Position numbers and translations under genes: made by a program
From: Candidatus Woesearchaeota archaeon
Lineage (GTDB): Archaea > Nanobdellota > Nanobdellia > Woesearchaeales > UBA10216
Assembly: GCA_016180195.1 (NCBI GenBank)
Contig: JACPBS010000015.1
Span: 1-56,931, forward strand
DNA: 56,931 nucleotides
Direction: 5' to 3'
The notes under the pieces: generated by a model
Told to the model about the DNA's origin: nothing
Database searches by the model: none
The model's input: the letters and a program-made list of their open reading frames with translations, nothing else
Shown here: piece by piece, positions 1 to 8,352 of the stretch
Numbering within the stretch: position 1 is the first letter of the stretch
How the letters are laid out: each line of letters begins with the position of its first letter

Positions 1-16
1 GCCGCATAGCAGCCTG

Positions 17-33
17 GCAGGTAAAACACCTGC
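17..33. repeat. Small hairpin at left edge
   Basis: Inverted repeat GCAGGT / ACCTGC with a five-base loop. It lies beyond the 3' end of the metallophosphoesterase gene and could terminate transcription from either side. No T-run follows on the plus strand, so the role is unknown. Confidence 0.35.
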
Positions 34-66
34 AAGTGTTTATTTTAGCTTTTCACAACTTTTTTA

Positions 67-91
67 GGGCTAGTGACATATGTCATAGCCC
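67..91. repeat. Near-perfect palindrome GGGCTA..TGACATATGTCA..TAGCCC
   Basis: Nested dyad: outer arms GGGCTA and TAGCCC enclose the palindrome TGACATATGTCA, with one extra base. It lies just past the stop codon of the minus-strand metallophosphoesterase gene, so it is either a transcript-end hairpin or a binding site belonging to a gene outside the window. Confidence 0.4.
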
Positions 92-101
92 AGCACACTA
101 T

Positions 102-839
102 TTATGTTATCGATACATTTCTTAGATTTTTTACCTTGCCGAAGTCATAAACCCTGTCAGAACCCACAATGTAGATTTCATACCCATATACTGCATTTCT
201 TTGTATGAACGGGCTTAGGAACTGCTCCTTGAGGATATCCTTGCCGACCGTAACCTGGTTGAATGATGGCATCACTATGATTTTTTTCCCTTTCCATTCG
301 CCTTTCAGGAAGCATTTGTACAGCTCTGCCCTTCCACCCTCCTTTAGCGTGACAGCCGGGTGCTCGTCTCCTATTATTATGATTTCCGATTTTTCAAAAT
401 CAAGGTTTTTTGGTATTGTGTGTCCGTGCGAGATGCATATGTTGTTGATGAAGTGGGTTTCATGTATCTCGATGTTTTTTTTCCTTGCTACTGGATAGAG
501 TATTACGTCATGGTTTCCCTTTACTATGATTATTTTCTTGCTGTGAATGAGCAGGAAGTCGATGAATTTGAGTATTTCTCTCCACTCCTGGTCCGAGATT
601 TCCCCGAACTCGTGCTTTAGGTCTCCGTTGATTACCACTGCATCAGGCTCTTTTCCCAGATCATTGAATATCTTTTCAAGCCTCGATAGTGTGTCTTTGA
701 ACTGGAATCGGGGTATAAGAACGCCCATTTTGTTCATTGATTCCTCAAACCCCAGGTGTACATCCCCTATTATGAGTGTTCCGGATTCTTCAAGGTACAG
801 TGCCAGGTCTATTATTCTTATTTTAGGGAGTATTCTCAT
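102..839 (-). CDS. Archaeal metallophosphoesterase (SbcD/Mre11-related, COG1407 type)
   Basis: Calcineurin-like metallophosphoesterase of 245 aa. The metal-binding motifs appear in order: GDVHLGF (about residue 25), NGDLKH (about 71), KGNHD (about 107), HGHT (about 139) and a late GDEHP. This spacing is that of the short archaeal SbcD-related family. The substrate is unknown; relatives are phosphodiesterases or nucleases that need two metal ions. The start at MRILPKIR is the first in-frame ATG and is preceded by AT-rich sequence. It is not next to the rad50 gene at 31.8-34.1 kb, so nothing in the context makes it Mre11. Confidence 0.85.
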   Translation of the reverse strand: MRILPKIRIIDLALYLEESGTLIIGDVHLGFEESMNKMGVLIPRFQFKDTLSRLEKIFNDLGKEPDAVVINGDLKHEFGEISDQEWREILKFIDFLLIHSKKIIIVKGNHDVILYPVARKKNIEIHETHFINNICISHGHTIPKNLDFEKSEIIIIGDEHPAVTLKEGGRAELYKCFLKGEWKGKKIIVMPSFNQVTVGKDILKEQFLSPFIQRNAVYGYEIYIVGSDRVYDFGKVKNLRNVSIT

Positions 840-865
840 TATTCCAGGGTAATCTAAAATCGTTA

Positions 866-1237
866 TTAATGGTTTTGTAGAACTGAGTATTCGAGCGTGC
901 TGGTCATTATTGGCAGAAGTTCTGGGTAAATCATTGCTGAGATGTCGATATAATGCTTTTCTTTACCTCTCCCATTGGTGTAGACTTCGTGTAATATCCT
1001 GCAACTGTCCTGGTATGGCTTATAATGTTTTGTTAAGTGCCTCAATGCATCGGTTGGTTTAACCTTTGAATGTTCCCTTGTTTCCGTAACCCTGTGATAG
1101 TCTTTTGACCTGAAGCAGAGATCTATTTCTGAGCTGGGCAAAATCTCAACAAAGGTAAAAATAGCCTGGTTGTAATCAACTTCCTCTCTTTTAGCCAGCC
1201 TTCTTCCGTGCAATAGGTTTATAACGGTTCTTAGCAT
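866..1237 (-). CDS. Hypothetical protein, 123 aa
   Basis: Unrecognised soluble protein, with no signal peptide, membrane segment or cysteine cluster. It starts one base after the stop codon of the zinc-ribbon gene (TAG-A-ATG), so the two are almost certainly co-transcribed and perhaps translationally coupled. The sequence has several charged and aromatic residues and a run of Lys/His near the middle (RHLTKHYKPY). It may act with the zinc-ribbon protein in nucleic-acid binding, which is inference only. Confidence 0.5.
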   Translation of the reverse strand: MLRTVINLLHGRRLAKREEVDYNQAIFTFVEILPSSEIDLCFRSKDYHRVTETREHSKVKPTDALRHLTKHYKPYQDSCRILHEVYTNGRGKEKHYIDISAMIYPELLPIMTSTLEYSVLQNH

Positions 1238-1238
1238 T

Positions 1239-1478
1239 CTAGAATTCCATTTCCTCTATTTCTATCTCTCCTTTTGCGCATCTCTGGCAGATCATTCCTT
1301 CGGTGTCAAGCCCGGCTACCTTTATCATCTTGGTGACTCGGCCGCATCCCGGGCATGTTATCGTGGTTTCCTCGTATATCCCTGTTGTATTGTCTGTTTT
1401 TTTCATTTTCCCGCCTTTCTTGGGTTGCCTTGTTGTTGTTTTTTTTGCCTTTTTCGGGTTTTGTTTCTTTTTGGGCAT
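1239..1478 (-). CDS. Small zinc-ribbon protein with basic N-terminus
   Basis: Protein of 79 aa. Residues 1-30 are almost entirely Lys, Thr, Gln and Pro, suggesting a nucleic-acid-binding tail. A four-cysteine ribbon follows: CPGC (about 42) and CQRC (about 64), spaced as in archaeal zinc ribbons. It is the first gene of a two-gene operon with the 123-aa protein. The promoter region is shared back to back with the lycopene cyclase remnant. The function is not recognised beyond metal binding. Confidence 0.65.
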   Translation of the reverse strand: MPKKKQNPKKAKKTTTRQPKKGGKMKKTDNTTGIYEETTITCPGCGRVTKMIKVAGLDTEGMICQRCAKGEIEIEEMEF

Positions 1479-1500
1479 TTTCAGGTTTTAAGGCTAGTAT

Positions 1501-1510
1501 CTTTTTAAAT
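1501..1510 (+). promoter_or_regulatory. TATA box for the lycopene cyclase remnant
   Basis: CTTTTTAAAT sits about 25 bases before the ATG at 1531, the spacing expected for a leaderless archaeal transcript. It supports 1531 as the original start even though that frame is now closed by a stop. Confidence 0.5.
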
Positions 1511-1530
1511 GTTTGGTTCACCCTATTTGG

Positions 1531-1887
1531 ATGTCAAGCCTTGCTGTTGAGTTCAAGCTATCAAAAATGGCTTTTTTCTTGGTTTGAATACCTGATGATT
1601 TTGATTTTGCTGTTTAGTGTGGCATTATTCCTTGAAAAGACCCATCATATTCATCTTTATCATAATAGGAGGGAAAGATTGGAAATAACCTTTTTGTTCT
1701 TTTTTGTTGGGGTGATATGGGATACTTTTGCTATTTGGAGAGGTCATTGGGCTTTTCCCGCAGGGAGTAATGTGGGGATTGTTATCGGACTAATGCCACT
1801 CGAAGAATACCTATTCGCATTGGTTGTTCCGTTATTATAACTGTTTACAAGATCATGGATTCTAAATTCAGGGGACGCGCCAAATAA
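1531..1887 (+). pseudogene. Lycopene cyclase domain protein (CrtYc/CarR type), broken by two frameshifts
   Basis: The longest intact frame ends with GVIWDTFAIWRGHWAFP and GLMPLEEYLFALVVPLL. These are the hallmark W-D and PLEE helices of the heterodimeric-type lycopene beta-cyclase domain, a membrane protein of carotenoid synthesis. The domain is closed off at both ends. From the ATG at 1531 the frame stops at 1585 unless one T is removed from the T6 run at 1572-1577, which would give MAFSWFEYLMILI. At the C-terminus a stop at 1838 cuts the protein after VVPLL, but a one-base shift continues as ITVYKIMDSKF, the usual family tail, to a stop at 1885-1887. This is either a pseudogene or two sequencing errors. 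No other carotenoid gene is in the window. Confidence 0.65.
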
Positions 1888-2055
1888 GCTCTTTGAGATT
1901 TTTTTGCTTTGCAAAAACCGCTTGCAGCTATCCCTCGGTCACTTGGTAACGCAACTGGTAGGCGAAACCTTGCTTGTTTCTCCGCCCAAATCGTGCTATG
2001 CACGACATAATCCTGACTTAGTTGCATTTTGCGACAAAAAGGGAAAAATCGGGCT

Positions 2056-3069
2056 TCATTGTCTTTCAACAATTGCAAAAGTTTGTTCATGGTACGTCTC
2101 AGAAGTCGGTCCATAATAATAGGGATCTTCGGCGAAGAATTGTTCTGTATAAGCGGGGGAAAAATCTATTTTAACGCTTCTTCCTTTTGATTTAAGTTCT
2201 TTAATCCTACAAAGCGATTTTTCAACATTTATGGAATCCCAATTTATAGGGTCAGGATTTTGAATTCCAGAGTAAAGATGTCTGACCATTATCATTTCAA
2301 CTAGATCCAGAGCCGCATCAAAATCGAATTCTGTTTCTGCTTTTAGTCCTGCTTGTTCAATTCCTTTTGCAACAAGACTGCCGTTTCCGGATATGGTTGT
2401 ATAATTTCCATCATTAAGCTGGAAATATGTTTTGAGCGCTTCTAACATGCTTTTTGATACTCCGCGGACACAACCACGATAATCGTTTTCTGAACAACGT
2501 TTGGAAGTTAGATAGACCCATTCAAGATGTTCTCCATGTTCTTTCCAAGGTCGACGAATTGCCCATGCTCTCCATGCTTCAGAATCATCTAAGATTTCAT
2601 TTATTCTCTTGGTCAAGCCTTCGTAATGAGTTCGCATTGCAGTGAATGGTTCTTGAATTTTTTTAAGTTCAGATTTAGCCCTTTCTGAAGCTGTATCTAC
2701 TTCATATGATAATGCCTCAAATCGTTTTCTTTCTTCATCTAATGTCCTTTTACTGCTCTTAAAACGATGCCATCTAGATCTGGCTTTCGCTGATAATTCT
2801 AAATACTCGTTCCATTTACTGCCTTCTAAGTATGTTAGAGGACGCCTATTATTAACATCGCTTGAAAGATGAAGATTTTGCCAATGAAGTCTTTCCAATT
2901 CTTCAAACATGTCTCCCCTTTGCCCTAATAAATCCACAAGTTCGTGATGATTATTGGCACTCGCACTATGAACTAACCCTCTATCTTGAAAATATGCCAA
3001 TCCGTGTGATATGTCTCTTTCACACTTTTCTACCAGTACTAAAGTTTCATAAGCATCTTTGATTCTCAT
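2056..3069 (-). CDS. Hypothetical coiled-coil protein, 337 aa
   Basis: Unrecognised. Residues about 60-180 are rich in Glu, Lys, Arg and Ala in heptad-like patterns (SSKRTLDEERKRFEAL; ASERAKSELKKIQ), indicating a coiled coil. The C-terminal half looks globular, with Trp and Tyr clusters. There is no signal peptide or membrane segment. It stands alone, with its own AT-rich upstream region. The wording is richer in A/T-ending codons than in the neighbouring lhr gene, which hints at a different history. The 170 bases downstream (1888-2055) contain no convincing gene. Confidence 0.55.
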   Translation of the reverse strand: MRIKDAYETLVLVEKCERDISHGLAYFQDRGLVHSASANNHHELVDLLGQRGDMFEELERLHWQNLHLSSDVNNRRPLTYLEGSKWNEYLELSAKARSRWHRFKSSKRTLDEERKRFEALSYEVDTASERAKSELKKIQEPFTAMRTHYEGLTKRINEILDDSEAWRAWAIRRPWKEHGEHLEWVYLTSKRCSENDYRGCVRGVSKSMLEALKTYFQLNDGNYTTISGNGSLVAKGIEQAGLKAETEFDFDAALDLVEMIMVRHLYSGIQNPDPINWDSINVEKSLCRIKELKSKGRSVKIDFSPAYTEQFFAEDPYYYGPTSETYHEQTFAIVERQ

Positions 3070-3161
3070 ATCCGTGTGATACGATAATAAACTTAACTTA
3101 TAAACTTTGCGGTTGTAACCACCACATAGTTAATAATTGAATTTGTAAGCCTGATTTTTCC

Positions 3162-5756
3162 TTAATTTCCTTTTTGGCTTATTTTTGCCAGGATTGCCTG
3201 GTGCATTCGCTTCAGGAATTCCATGCGGTCCTCTATCTTGAGCACGTCCGTGTATCCCTGCAGCGCTATTCCGAATGCGAATGGTGATGGTAGCGGTGTG
3301 CTGATGTGCTTTATCTTTGTCTTTCCTTCCTCCATTGATTTGAGGACTTGCTTGGCGCTCTCTATGTCCATCAGGTCTTCCAGCACCTCCCTTCTTGCCT
3401 CTTTCAGTATGGGGAAATCGTTTGATATTCTCTTTACTGCGTTCAGCAGTATCATTGAGGATGTTTGCTGCCTTCCTACCCTTTTTCTGTGTCCCATATA
3501 TTCCCTTAGTATCATGAGTGACCTTCCTGCGCAGTGCCTGAACCTTCTTCTTAGCACCTCTGTCTTGTCTATCGCGCTTCCCAGCACTAGCTCCAGCTTG
3601 TCGGACTTTATCAGGCTGAAGGCTGCAAGCACATTCACGCCTTTTTGGTAGCTTAAGAAGAATCCGTTGTCCGTTACCCCGATTTCCACATCCTTGTGTT
3701 GGGTCCTGCCTATGGCAAATGCCACTGCCCGGCTAAGGCAGTCGTTGACCCTTCTTCCGTAGAGCGTGTGGAATATCGCATAGCTTCTTCCTTGTTCTGT
3801 GTATGTTTCTATTACTATCTTCTTGTCGTGAGGGATTGCGGCGTATAGGAATTGTTCCCTGAAATACTCATATATCGAGTTTGCTGCATTGTCATCTACA
3901 TGAAGGTATTCATTAATGAACTTCAATATTTCATCTTTGGACTTGTTGTGGTTGAATTTCTCTTCCATGAGCCTTCTGAACTTTCCGATCTCCATTGCCA
4001 GATCGAAGCTCAGGGGGAGCATCTCGGAAAACCAGCTGGGTATGGTTGGCTGTCTTTCTACGCTGGACTTTACGAAGGCTACCATGCCCTTGCTGTAGAG
4101 GAACTGGTATTTTTCCCCTCCAAGGACGAAAATATCACCTCTTTTCATCCTTTCAAGGAATCCTTCGTCTATTTTTCCGATTGCGTGGTCGCCTATTTTT
4201 ACCGTAACATAGCTTTCGTCAGGTATTGTTCCTATGTTTGTCATGTAGATGACCCTGCTCATTTTGCCTTTTCTTCCGATCATTCCTGTTTCGGGGTCGT
4301 GCCAAATCTTTGCATATATGTTTCTGTCCTCAAGTGATATGTATTTTCCGCTTAGGTAGTCCAGTACATCCTTGTAGTTTTTGAAGTCAAGGTTCCTGTA
4401 GGGGTACGAGTTTTTGATCATGCGCAGGAGGTCCCTTTCATTTATCTTGCCGCTTATTGCTATGCCGAATATCTGCTGTGCAAGGACATCAAGGCAGTTT
4501 TCTGGTATGTGTATGCGGTCTATTTTCTTTTCGATTGAGGACTTAAGCAGCACTGCGCATTCCACCAGGTCATCCCGGTCGAGGACTATTATCCTTCCTT
4601 TTGATGTTTCTGTGAGTTTGTGGCCGCTTCTCCCTATTCTTTGTATTGCTCTCGCGACTGATTTTGGGCTTCCGAGCAGTATCACCAGCTCAATGTATCC
4701 TATGTCGATTCCGAGTTCAAGTGATGTGCTGCTTACAACTGCCTTTAGTTTTCCATCCCTAAGCTGCTTCTCAAGGCCTTGTCTGAGCTCTTTGGAAAGT
4801 GAGCCATGATGTGCCCCTATTGTCTGTTCTTCAGTCAGGTACTTTTTAGGGTATTTTTCCTTCAGGTGGTGCACTACCCTTTCTGTTGCAGACCTTGTGT
4901 TCGTGAATATCAGGGTTGTTCTGTTTTCTTGTATCATTTCATCTATCATGTTGTACATGGCCCTGTGCATTTTCTCGTGTTCAGAGTCTATAAGGTCGGG
5001 AACAGGGCTGATTACTTTAAGGTCCATTTTTTTCACGAACTGGACGTCTATTATCTTGCAGCTCCTTTCTTTCCCGTTTTCAAGTCCCACCAGGAATTTG
5101 GCGATGTCATCTATTGGTGCTATTGTTGCGCTCAAGCCTATTCTGCACATTTGGCTGCTGAGTTCCTGCAGCCTTTCAAGGCTTATGGCGAGGTGCGTTC
5201 CTCTTTTGTTTTCAGCAAGTGCGTGCACTTCATCCACGATGCACCATTCAACTCCCTTTAGATGGTCGATGAATTTTGATGAGCTGAGCACTATTGCCAG
5301 GCTTTCGGGTGTTGTTATGAGTATGTGTGGCGGGTTTTTTAGCATCTTTGCCTTTTCTGAGGGTGTTGTGTCCCCTGTCCTTACGCCAATTCTGATTCCC
5401 AGCTTGTTTCCCGCTATTTTTTCCATTTCATTTAGCGGATCGAGCAGGTTTACTGCTATATCCTGGTTCAGTGCTTTCAAAGGTGAAATATATATGCAGT
5501 ATATCTTGTTGCTAAGAAGGCCTTTTTGTGCAGAGTCAACAAGCTCGTTTAAAATAGAGAGGAATCCGGTTAGTGTTTTTGTTGCCCCTGTTGGAGCCGT
5601 TACCAGAACGTTGTTCCTGCTGTGTATCTCCATTACCCCGAAAAGCTGGGGAAGGCTGAATGCACTGAACCTTGTGTAGAACCATTTTTTCACAAGCGGG
5701 TTGAGTATGCTGTTAAGTTCTTCCTCGGTGTTGGGATTTTCCTTGAATTCAATCAT
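3162..5756 (-). CDS. lhr: Lhr-type superfamily 2 DNA helicase
   Basis: Large helicase-related protein of about 864 aa, the usual length of archaeal Lhr-core proteins. Lhr is a 3'-5' ATP-dependent helicase acting on forked DNA and RNA:DNA hybrids in repair. Visible motifs: Walker A APTGATKT, motif Ia YISPLKALNQD, DEVH box (CIVDEVHAL), motif III LSATI, motif V TSLELGIDIG, and motif VI QRIGRSGH. The C-terminal half fits the Lhr winged-helix and DUF4145-like core. The start at 5756 (MIEFKENP) is preferred over an upstream in-frame ATG because a TATA box lies 20-29 bases before it and the family begins near there. The Walker A lacks the Gly normally preceding the Lys (Thr instead). Confidence 0.92.
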   Translation of the reverse strand: MIEFKENPNTEEELNSILNPLVKKWFYTRFSAFSLPQLFGVMEIHSRNNVLVTAPTGATKTLTGFLSILNELVDSAQKGLLSNKIYCIYISPLKALNQDIAVNLLDPLNEMEKIAGNKLGIRIGVRTGDTTPSEKAKMLKNPPHILITTPESLAIVLSSSKFIDHLKGVEWCIVDEVHALAENKRGTHLAISLERLQELSSQMCRIGLSATIAPIDDIAKFLVGLENGKERSCKIIDVQFVKKMDLKVISPVPDLIDSEHEKMHRAMYNMIDEMIQENRTTLIFTNTRSATERVVHHLKEKYPKKYLTEEQTIGAHHGSLSKELRQGLEKQLRDGKLKAVVSSTSLELGIDIGYIELVILLGSPKSVARAIQRIGRSGHKLTETSKGRIIVLDRDDLVECAVLLKSSIEKKIDRIHIPENCLDVLAQQIFGIAISGKINERDLLRMIKNSYPYRNLDFKNYKDVLDYLSGKYISLEDRNIYAKIWHDPETGMIGRKGKMSRVIYMTNIGTIPDESYVTVKIGDHAIGKIDEGFLERMKRGDIFVLGGEKYQFLYSKGMVAFVKSSVERQPTIPSWFSEMLPLSFDLAMEIGKFRRLMEEKFNHNKSKDEILKFINEYLHVDDNAANSIYEYFREQFLYAAIPHDKKIVIETYTEQGRSYAIFHTLYGRRVNDCLSRAVAFAIGRTQHKDVEIGVTDNGFFLSYQKGVNVLAAFSLIKSDKLELVLGSAIDKTEVLRRRFRHCAGRSLMILREYMGHRKRVGRQQTSSMILLNAVKRISNDFPILKEARREVLEDLMDIESAKQVLKSMEEGKTKIKHISTPLPSPFAFGIALQGYTDVLKIEDRMEFLKRMHQAILAKISQKGN

Positions 5757-5775
5757 AATTTCAGGAAGAAATAAA

Positions 5776-5785
5776 GTTATAAAAG
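5776..5785 (-). promoter_or_regulatory. TATA box for lhr
   Basis: On the minus strand CTTTTATAAC lies 20-29 bases upstream of the ATG at 5756, consistent with a nearly leaderless transcript. Confidence 0.5.
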
Positions 5786-5840
5786 CTTGTTGGTATTGGC
5801 TACCTTGCCATTTCATCCATCCATCTTTTTTCTTCAGGAT

Positions 5841-7349
5841 TCATTTGAACTGCTTCTCTTTCAGCATGTTCTCCACGAATTTTTTGTGGTCGGGATCGTC
5901 CCTTAGGCTTCTGGCTTGTTCAGGCTTCTCTGCTTCAGTTTCTTCAGCCTCATCGCTTTGGCTTCTGTTTTTCCTGGATGCTAGTTCTTTCCTTCTTTCT
6001 TTTTCCGCTCTGAATAGTATTATTGTCAGGCCCATTATTGCGATGACTGTGAACACTGCAAGGAGTGGCCTCTTGAATATCAGTCCCCTGTCTTCCCCTG
6101 TGCCTATAAGCATTCCAGTGACGCCTTTCATCCCGTCTGTGGTTTTTTTGAGCGCAGGCCTTTCATCGGCTGTTTTTATGTTGCCGAATTCGTTTTGCTT
6201 GCCGTTTGTTACAAAGCTTACCGTGTATGTTCCCGCTGGGACTTCCTTGAACAGGTCTATCTGTATCTCGTTTCCCGGCTTGAGGTTGAGTTTCTTTAAT
6301 ATGGTTATTTCCTTCCCGTTGCTTGTTAGCTTTACCTCGTAGTATTTCTCATAGTCAATGTTTCCGGTGTTCTTAATGTTGATTATCCTTTTCCCGTCAA
6401 AGGTTGCTTCTATCGTTTCTGCCGCGTTGATTGTTATTTTTTTCTCTGATTTTAGTGTGCCGCTGGCCGCCTTTATTGAGTATACGCCTGGGGGCATGTG
6501 CTGGTCAGCTTTGTAGAAAAATGACTGGTCGGAATCCAGGTCTTTCGTAAGCACTTCTTTTTTTTCCTGGCTTGAAATTTTTATGTTTATTTTCCCTGCC
6601 ATCGTGTCGTTTGCCTGGTCAAGAATTGTTGCGCTTATCGTTGTTCCTTCGCCAGGGTTTATTCGCTCTGCATCAGTCCTTATCAGGAGGGTTGTTGCCA
6701 CCTGGGCGATTGTTATTGTAAGTTCTGCCTCTCCCTTGTTTCCATAGGAGTCGTTTATTGCTGCGCTGACTTTATGTTCCCCTGATTTCATTGTTTTTGA
6801 AAGCTCTATGCTGTAGTTGAAGGTGTCTGAGCCTGTTCCGACTGTCAGTGACTGCGTTCCGATCGTGATTATGGCTTTTTTTGCCGGGTTGAAGCTTTGT
6901 TCGATATCCCCTGTTATTTCCAGCCTTTCACCCGGTAGGAAATTTTGGGAGTTGCTTTGGATCTTGATCCCTATTTGGTCGGTTATCTCAAATTCGCCGG
7001 AGTTCGTTTCTTCATTGAACAACCCTTCTGTTGACTGCAGTGCTGCTTTTATGGCGCATTTTCCTGTCATTTGCATGTTTGCAGTTAGGGGAGGTGCAAT
7101 TATGCTCTTGTTGTGCCCTTGCTTGAGGCTGACAGGTATTGTGTAGTATGGCAGTTCAAGCGAGTCGCATTTGAGAGTCAGCCTGAAAAGGCTTTCCATG
7201 TCGCTTTGAGTGCTCAGGTTGTAGGATATGACTATCTTGTCTCCAAGGTTTATCCTTTCCTTGTTTACAGAGTCAATGCTTATTGACGCATTTGCTGAAA
7301 AGGCAGTTAGGATCAGCAGCAAAGAAAGAATGGCTAATGACTTTTTCAT
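5841..7349 (-). CDS. Secreted, C-terminally anchored surface protein with Ig-like repeats
   Basis: Protein of 502 aa. An N-terminal signal peptide (MKKSLAILSLLLILTAFSANA) is followed by about 390 residues of beta-rich sequence with the alternating hydrophobic pattern and turn motifs of CARDB/Ig-like repeats. A single transmembrane helix (about 433-452, PLLAVFTVIAIMGLTIILF) is followed by a highly charged cytoplasmic tail rich in Arg, Lys and Glu. The topology is extracellular domains outside, short tail inside. A role in cell-surface structure or adhesion is plausible. It lies 41 bases from the next gene, a SpoIIM-like membrane protein read in the same direction, so the two may form an envelope operon. 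Confidence 0.7.
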   Translation of the reverse strand: MKKSLAILSLLLILTAFSANASISIDSVNKERINLGDKIVISYNLSTQSDMESLFRLTLKCDSLELPYYTIPVSLKQGHNKSIIAPPLTANMQMTGKCAIKAALQSTEGLFNEETNSGEFEITDQIGIKIQSNSQNFLPGERLEITGDIEQSFNPAKKAIITIGTQSLTVGTGSDTFNYSIELSKTMKSGEHKVSAAINDSYGNKGEAELTITIAQVATTLLIRTDAERINPGEGTTISATILDQANDTMAGKINIKISSQEKKEVLTKDLDSDQSFFYKADQHMPPGVYSIKAASGTLKSEKKITINAAETIEATFDGKRIINIKNTGNIDYEKYYEVKLTSNGKEITILKKLNLKPGNEIQIDLFKEVPAGTYTVSFVTNGKQNEFGNIKTADERPALKKTTDGMKGVTGMLIGTGEDRGLIFKRPLLAVFTVIAIMGLTIILFRAEKERRKELASRKNRSQSDEAEETEAEKPEQARSLRDDPDHKKFVENMLKEKQFK

Positions 7350-7390
7350 ATCACTTTCAACCTGATTGAGTTAGTATAAAAATATTTTGT

Positions 7391-8242
7391 CTAAAACAGT
7401 ATGGGGGTGATGTAGACCTCAACAGCGGCTGCCGCCACCAGCATTATCATGGATATCAGTGCCAGGTTTATTGAGTCGAACAGCACTGTTCTGAATTCGG
7501 GGCTTCTGACGTCGTGCCTTATGATCGCTATGGAGATTATCCCGCCTGCAAGCGCTGCTGTGAAATAGGCAAGTATCTCAAGCCAGCCGTGTGTTAGGTA
7601 TCTCATCAGGCTTAGGGAGTATATGGAAAGGTAGTTTCCTATTGAGGATAACCCGAGGTCTTGTGCAATCAGGCCGAGTCCGGATCTTGCAAAGCTTCCT
7701 ATTGCTGTTCCTACAACTGCCGCATTCCATGCCAATATGAATATTGCGCCAGCACCGTAGAAGAAGGCAAAGAGGAAGCTAAAGAACAGGACTTTGATGT
7801 TGTTGATCAGTATCTTGTTGAAGACATTTGAGCTGTTTGAGAAGTTGCCGCTAACATTTGAGTTAATCGAGTTTATCGTTGATATCTGTAATTCGAATAT
7901 CTTTTGATTAAGTTCAGCTGGGGTGAATATGTACCATAGTGAGAATGCCACTGAAAAGCCAAGGAAAAGGAACATGAAAAGTGAAAGGGCTTTGGTATGC
8001 TCCTTCAGGAGCTTGGTTTCTTTCCTGATCCGCTCATCCTTTTTTTCCTCCAGCCTCATGGTGCCCTGTACGAGATAAGTGCATGATAATGTGGCAAGGA
8101 ACACCATCACCAGGCTTATGTTTTCGCTGAATATCCATACGCTGAGCAAGATCGCAATCGAAGCGTATGCTAGGCCTATAAAGAACATCTCCCAGGGGGT
8201 CCTTTCCGCTTTTTTGGGCTTGATGAGAAGTTCGAGGACCAT
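7391..8242 (-). CDS. SpoIIM/DUF95-like integral membrane protein
   Basis: Protein of 283 aa with about six or seven transmembrane helices. Two come in the first 70 residues, a third follows a charged loop, and the rest are in the C-terminal half. The segment FAFFYGAGAIFILAWNAAVVG with following helices matches the stage II sporulation protein M family (COG1300), common in archaea that do not sporulate. A soluble loop with several Asn-Ser pairs (residues 120-140) probably faces outside. It is upstream of, and co-directional with, the surface protein gene. The biochemical function of archaeal members is unknown; a membrane-remodelling or envelope role is inferred. Confidence 0.75.
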   Translation of the reverse strand: MVLELLIKPKKAERTPWEMFFIGLAYASIAILLSVWIFSENISLVMVFLATLSCTYLVQGTMRLEEKKDERIRKETKLLKEHTKALSLFMFLFLGFSVAFSLWYIFTPAELNQKIFELQISTINSINSNVSGNFSNSSNVFNKILINNIKVLFFSFLFAFFYGAGAIFILAWNAAVVGTAIGSFARSGLGLIAQDLGLSSIGNYLSIYSLSLMRYLTHGWLEILAYFTAALAGGIISIAIIRHDVRSPEFRTVLFDSINLALISMIMLVAAAAVEVYITPILF

Positions 8243-8320
8243 TTCTTCTTTTTCAGTTAGTTGATTTAAATAATTTTCCAGTTAATTATGTTACTACTGA
8301 AAAGTAAACATTTTGGAAAT

Positions 8321-8330
8321 CTTTATATAT
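8321..8330 (+). promoter_or_regulatory. TATA box for the METTL25-like methyltransferase
   Basis: CTTTATATAT lies 23-32 bases before the ATG at 8353. It overlaps the longer ORF's first ATG (8329), which argues that 8329 is not the true start. Confidence 0.55.
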
Positions 8331-8352
8331 GGGCTTGTTTAAGTACCGGGAA

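Noticed and set aside
102-839. Metallophosphoesterase as Mre11 partner of Rad50
   Set aside because: Too short, belongs to the COG1407-like family by motif spacing, and is more than 30 kb from rad50.
1845-2114. 89-aa minus-strand ORF
   Set aside because: It overlaps the lycopene cyclase tail and the end of the 337-aa gene in another frame, has no recognisable content and no start signal.
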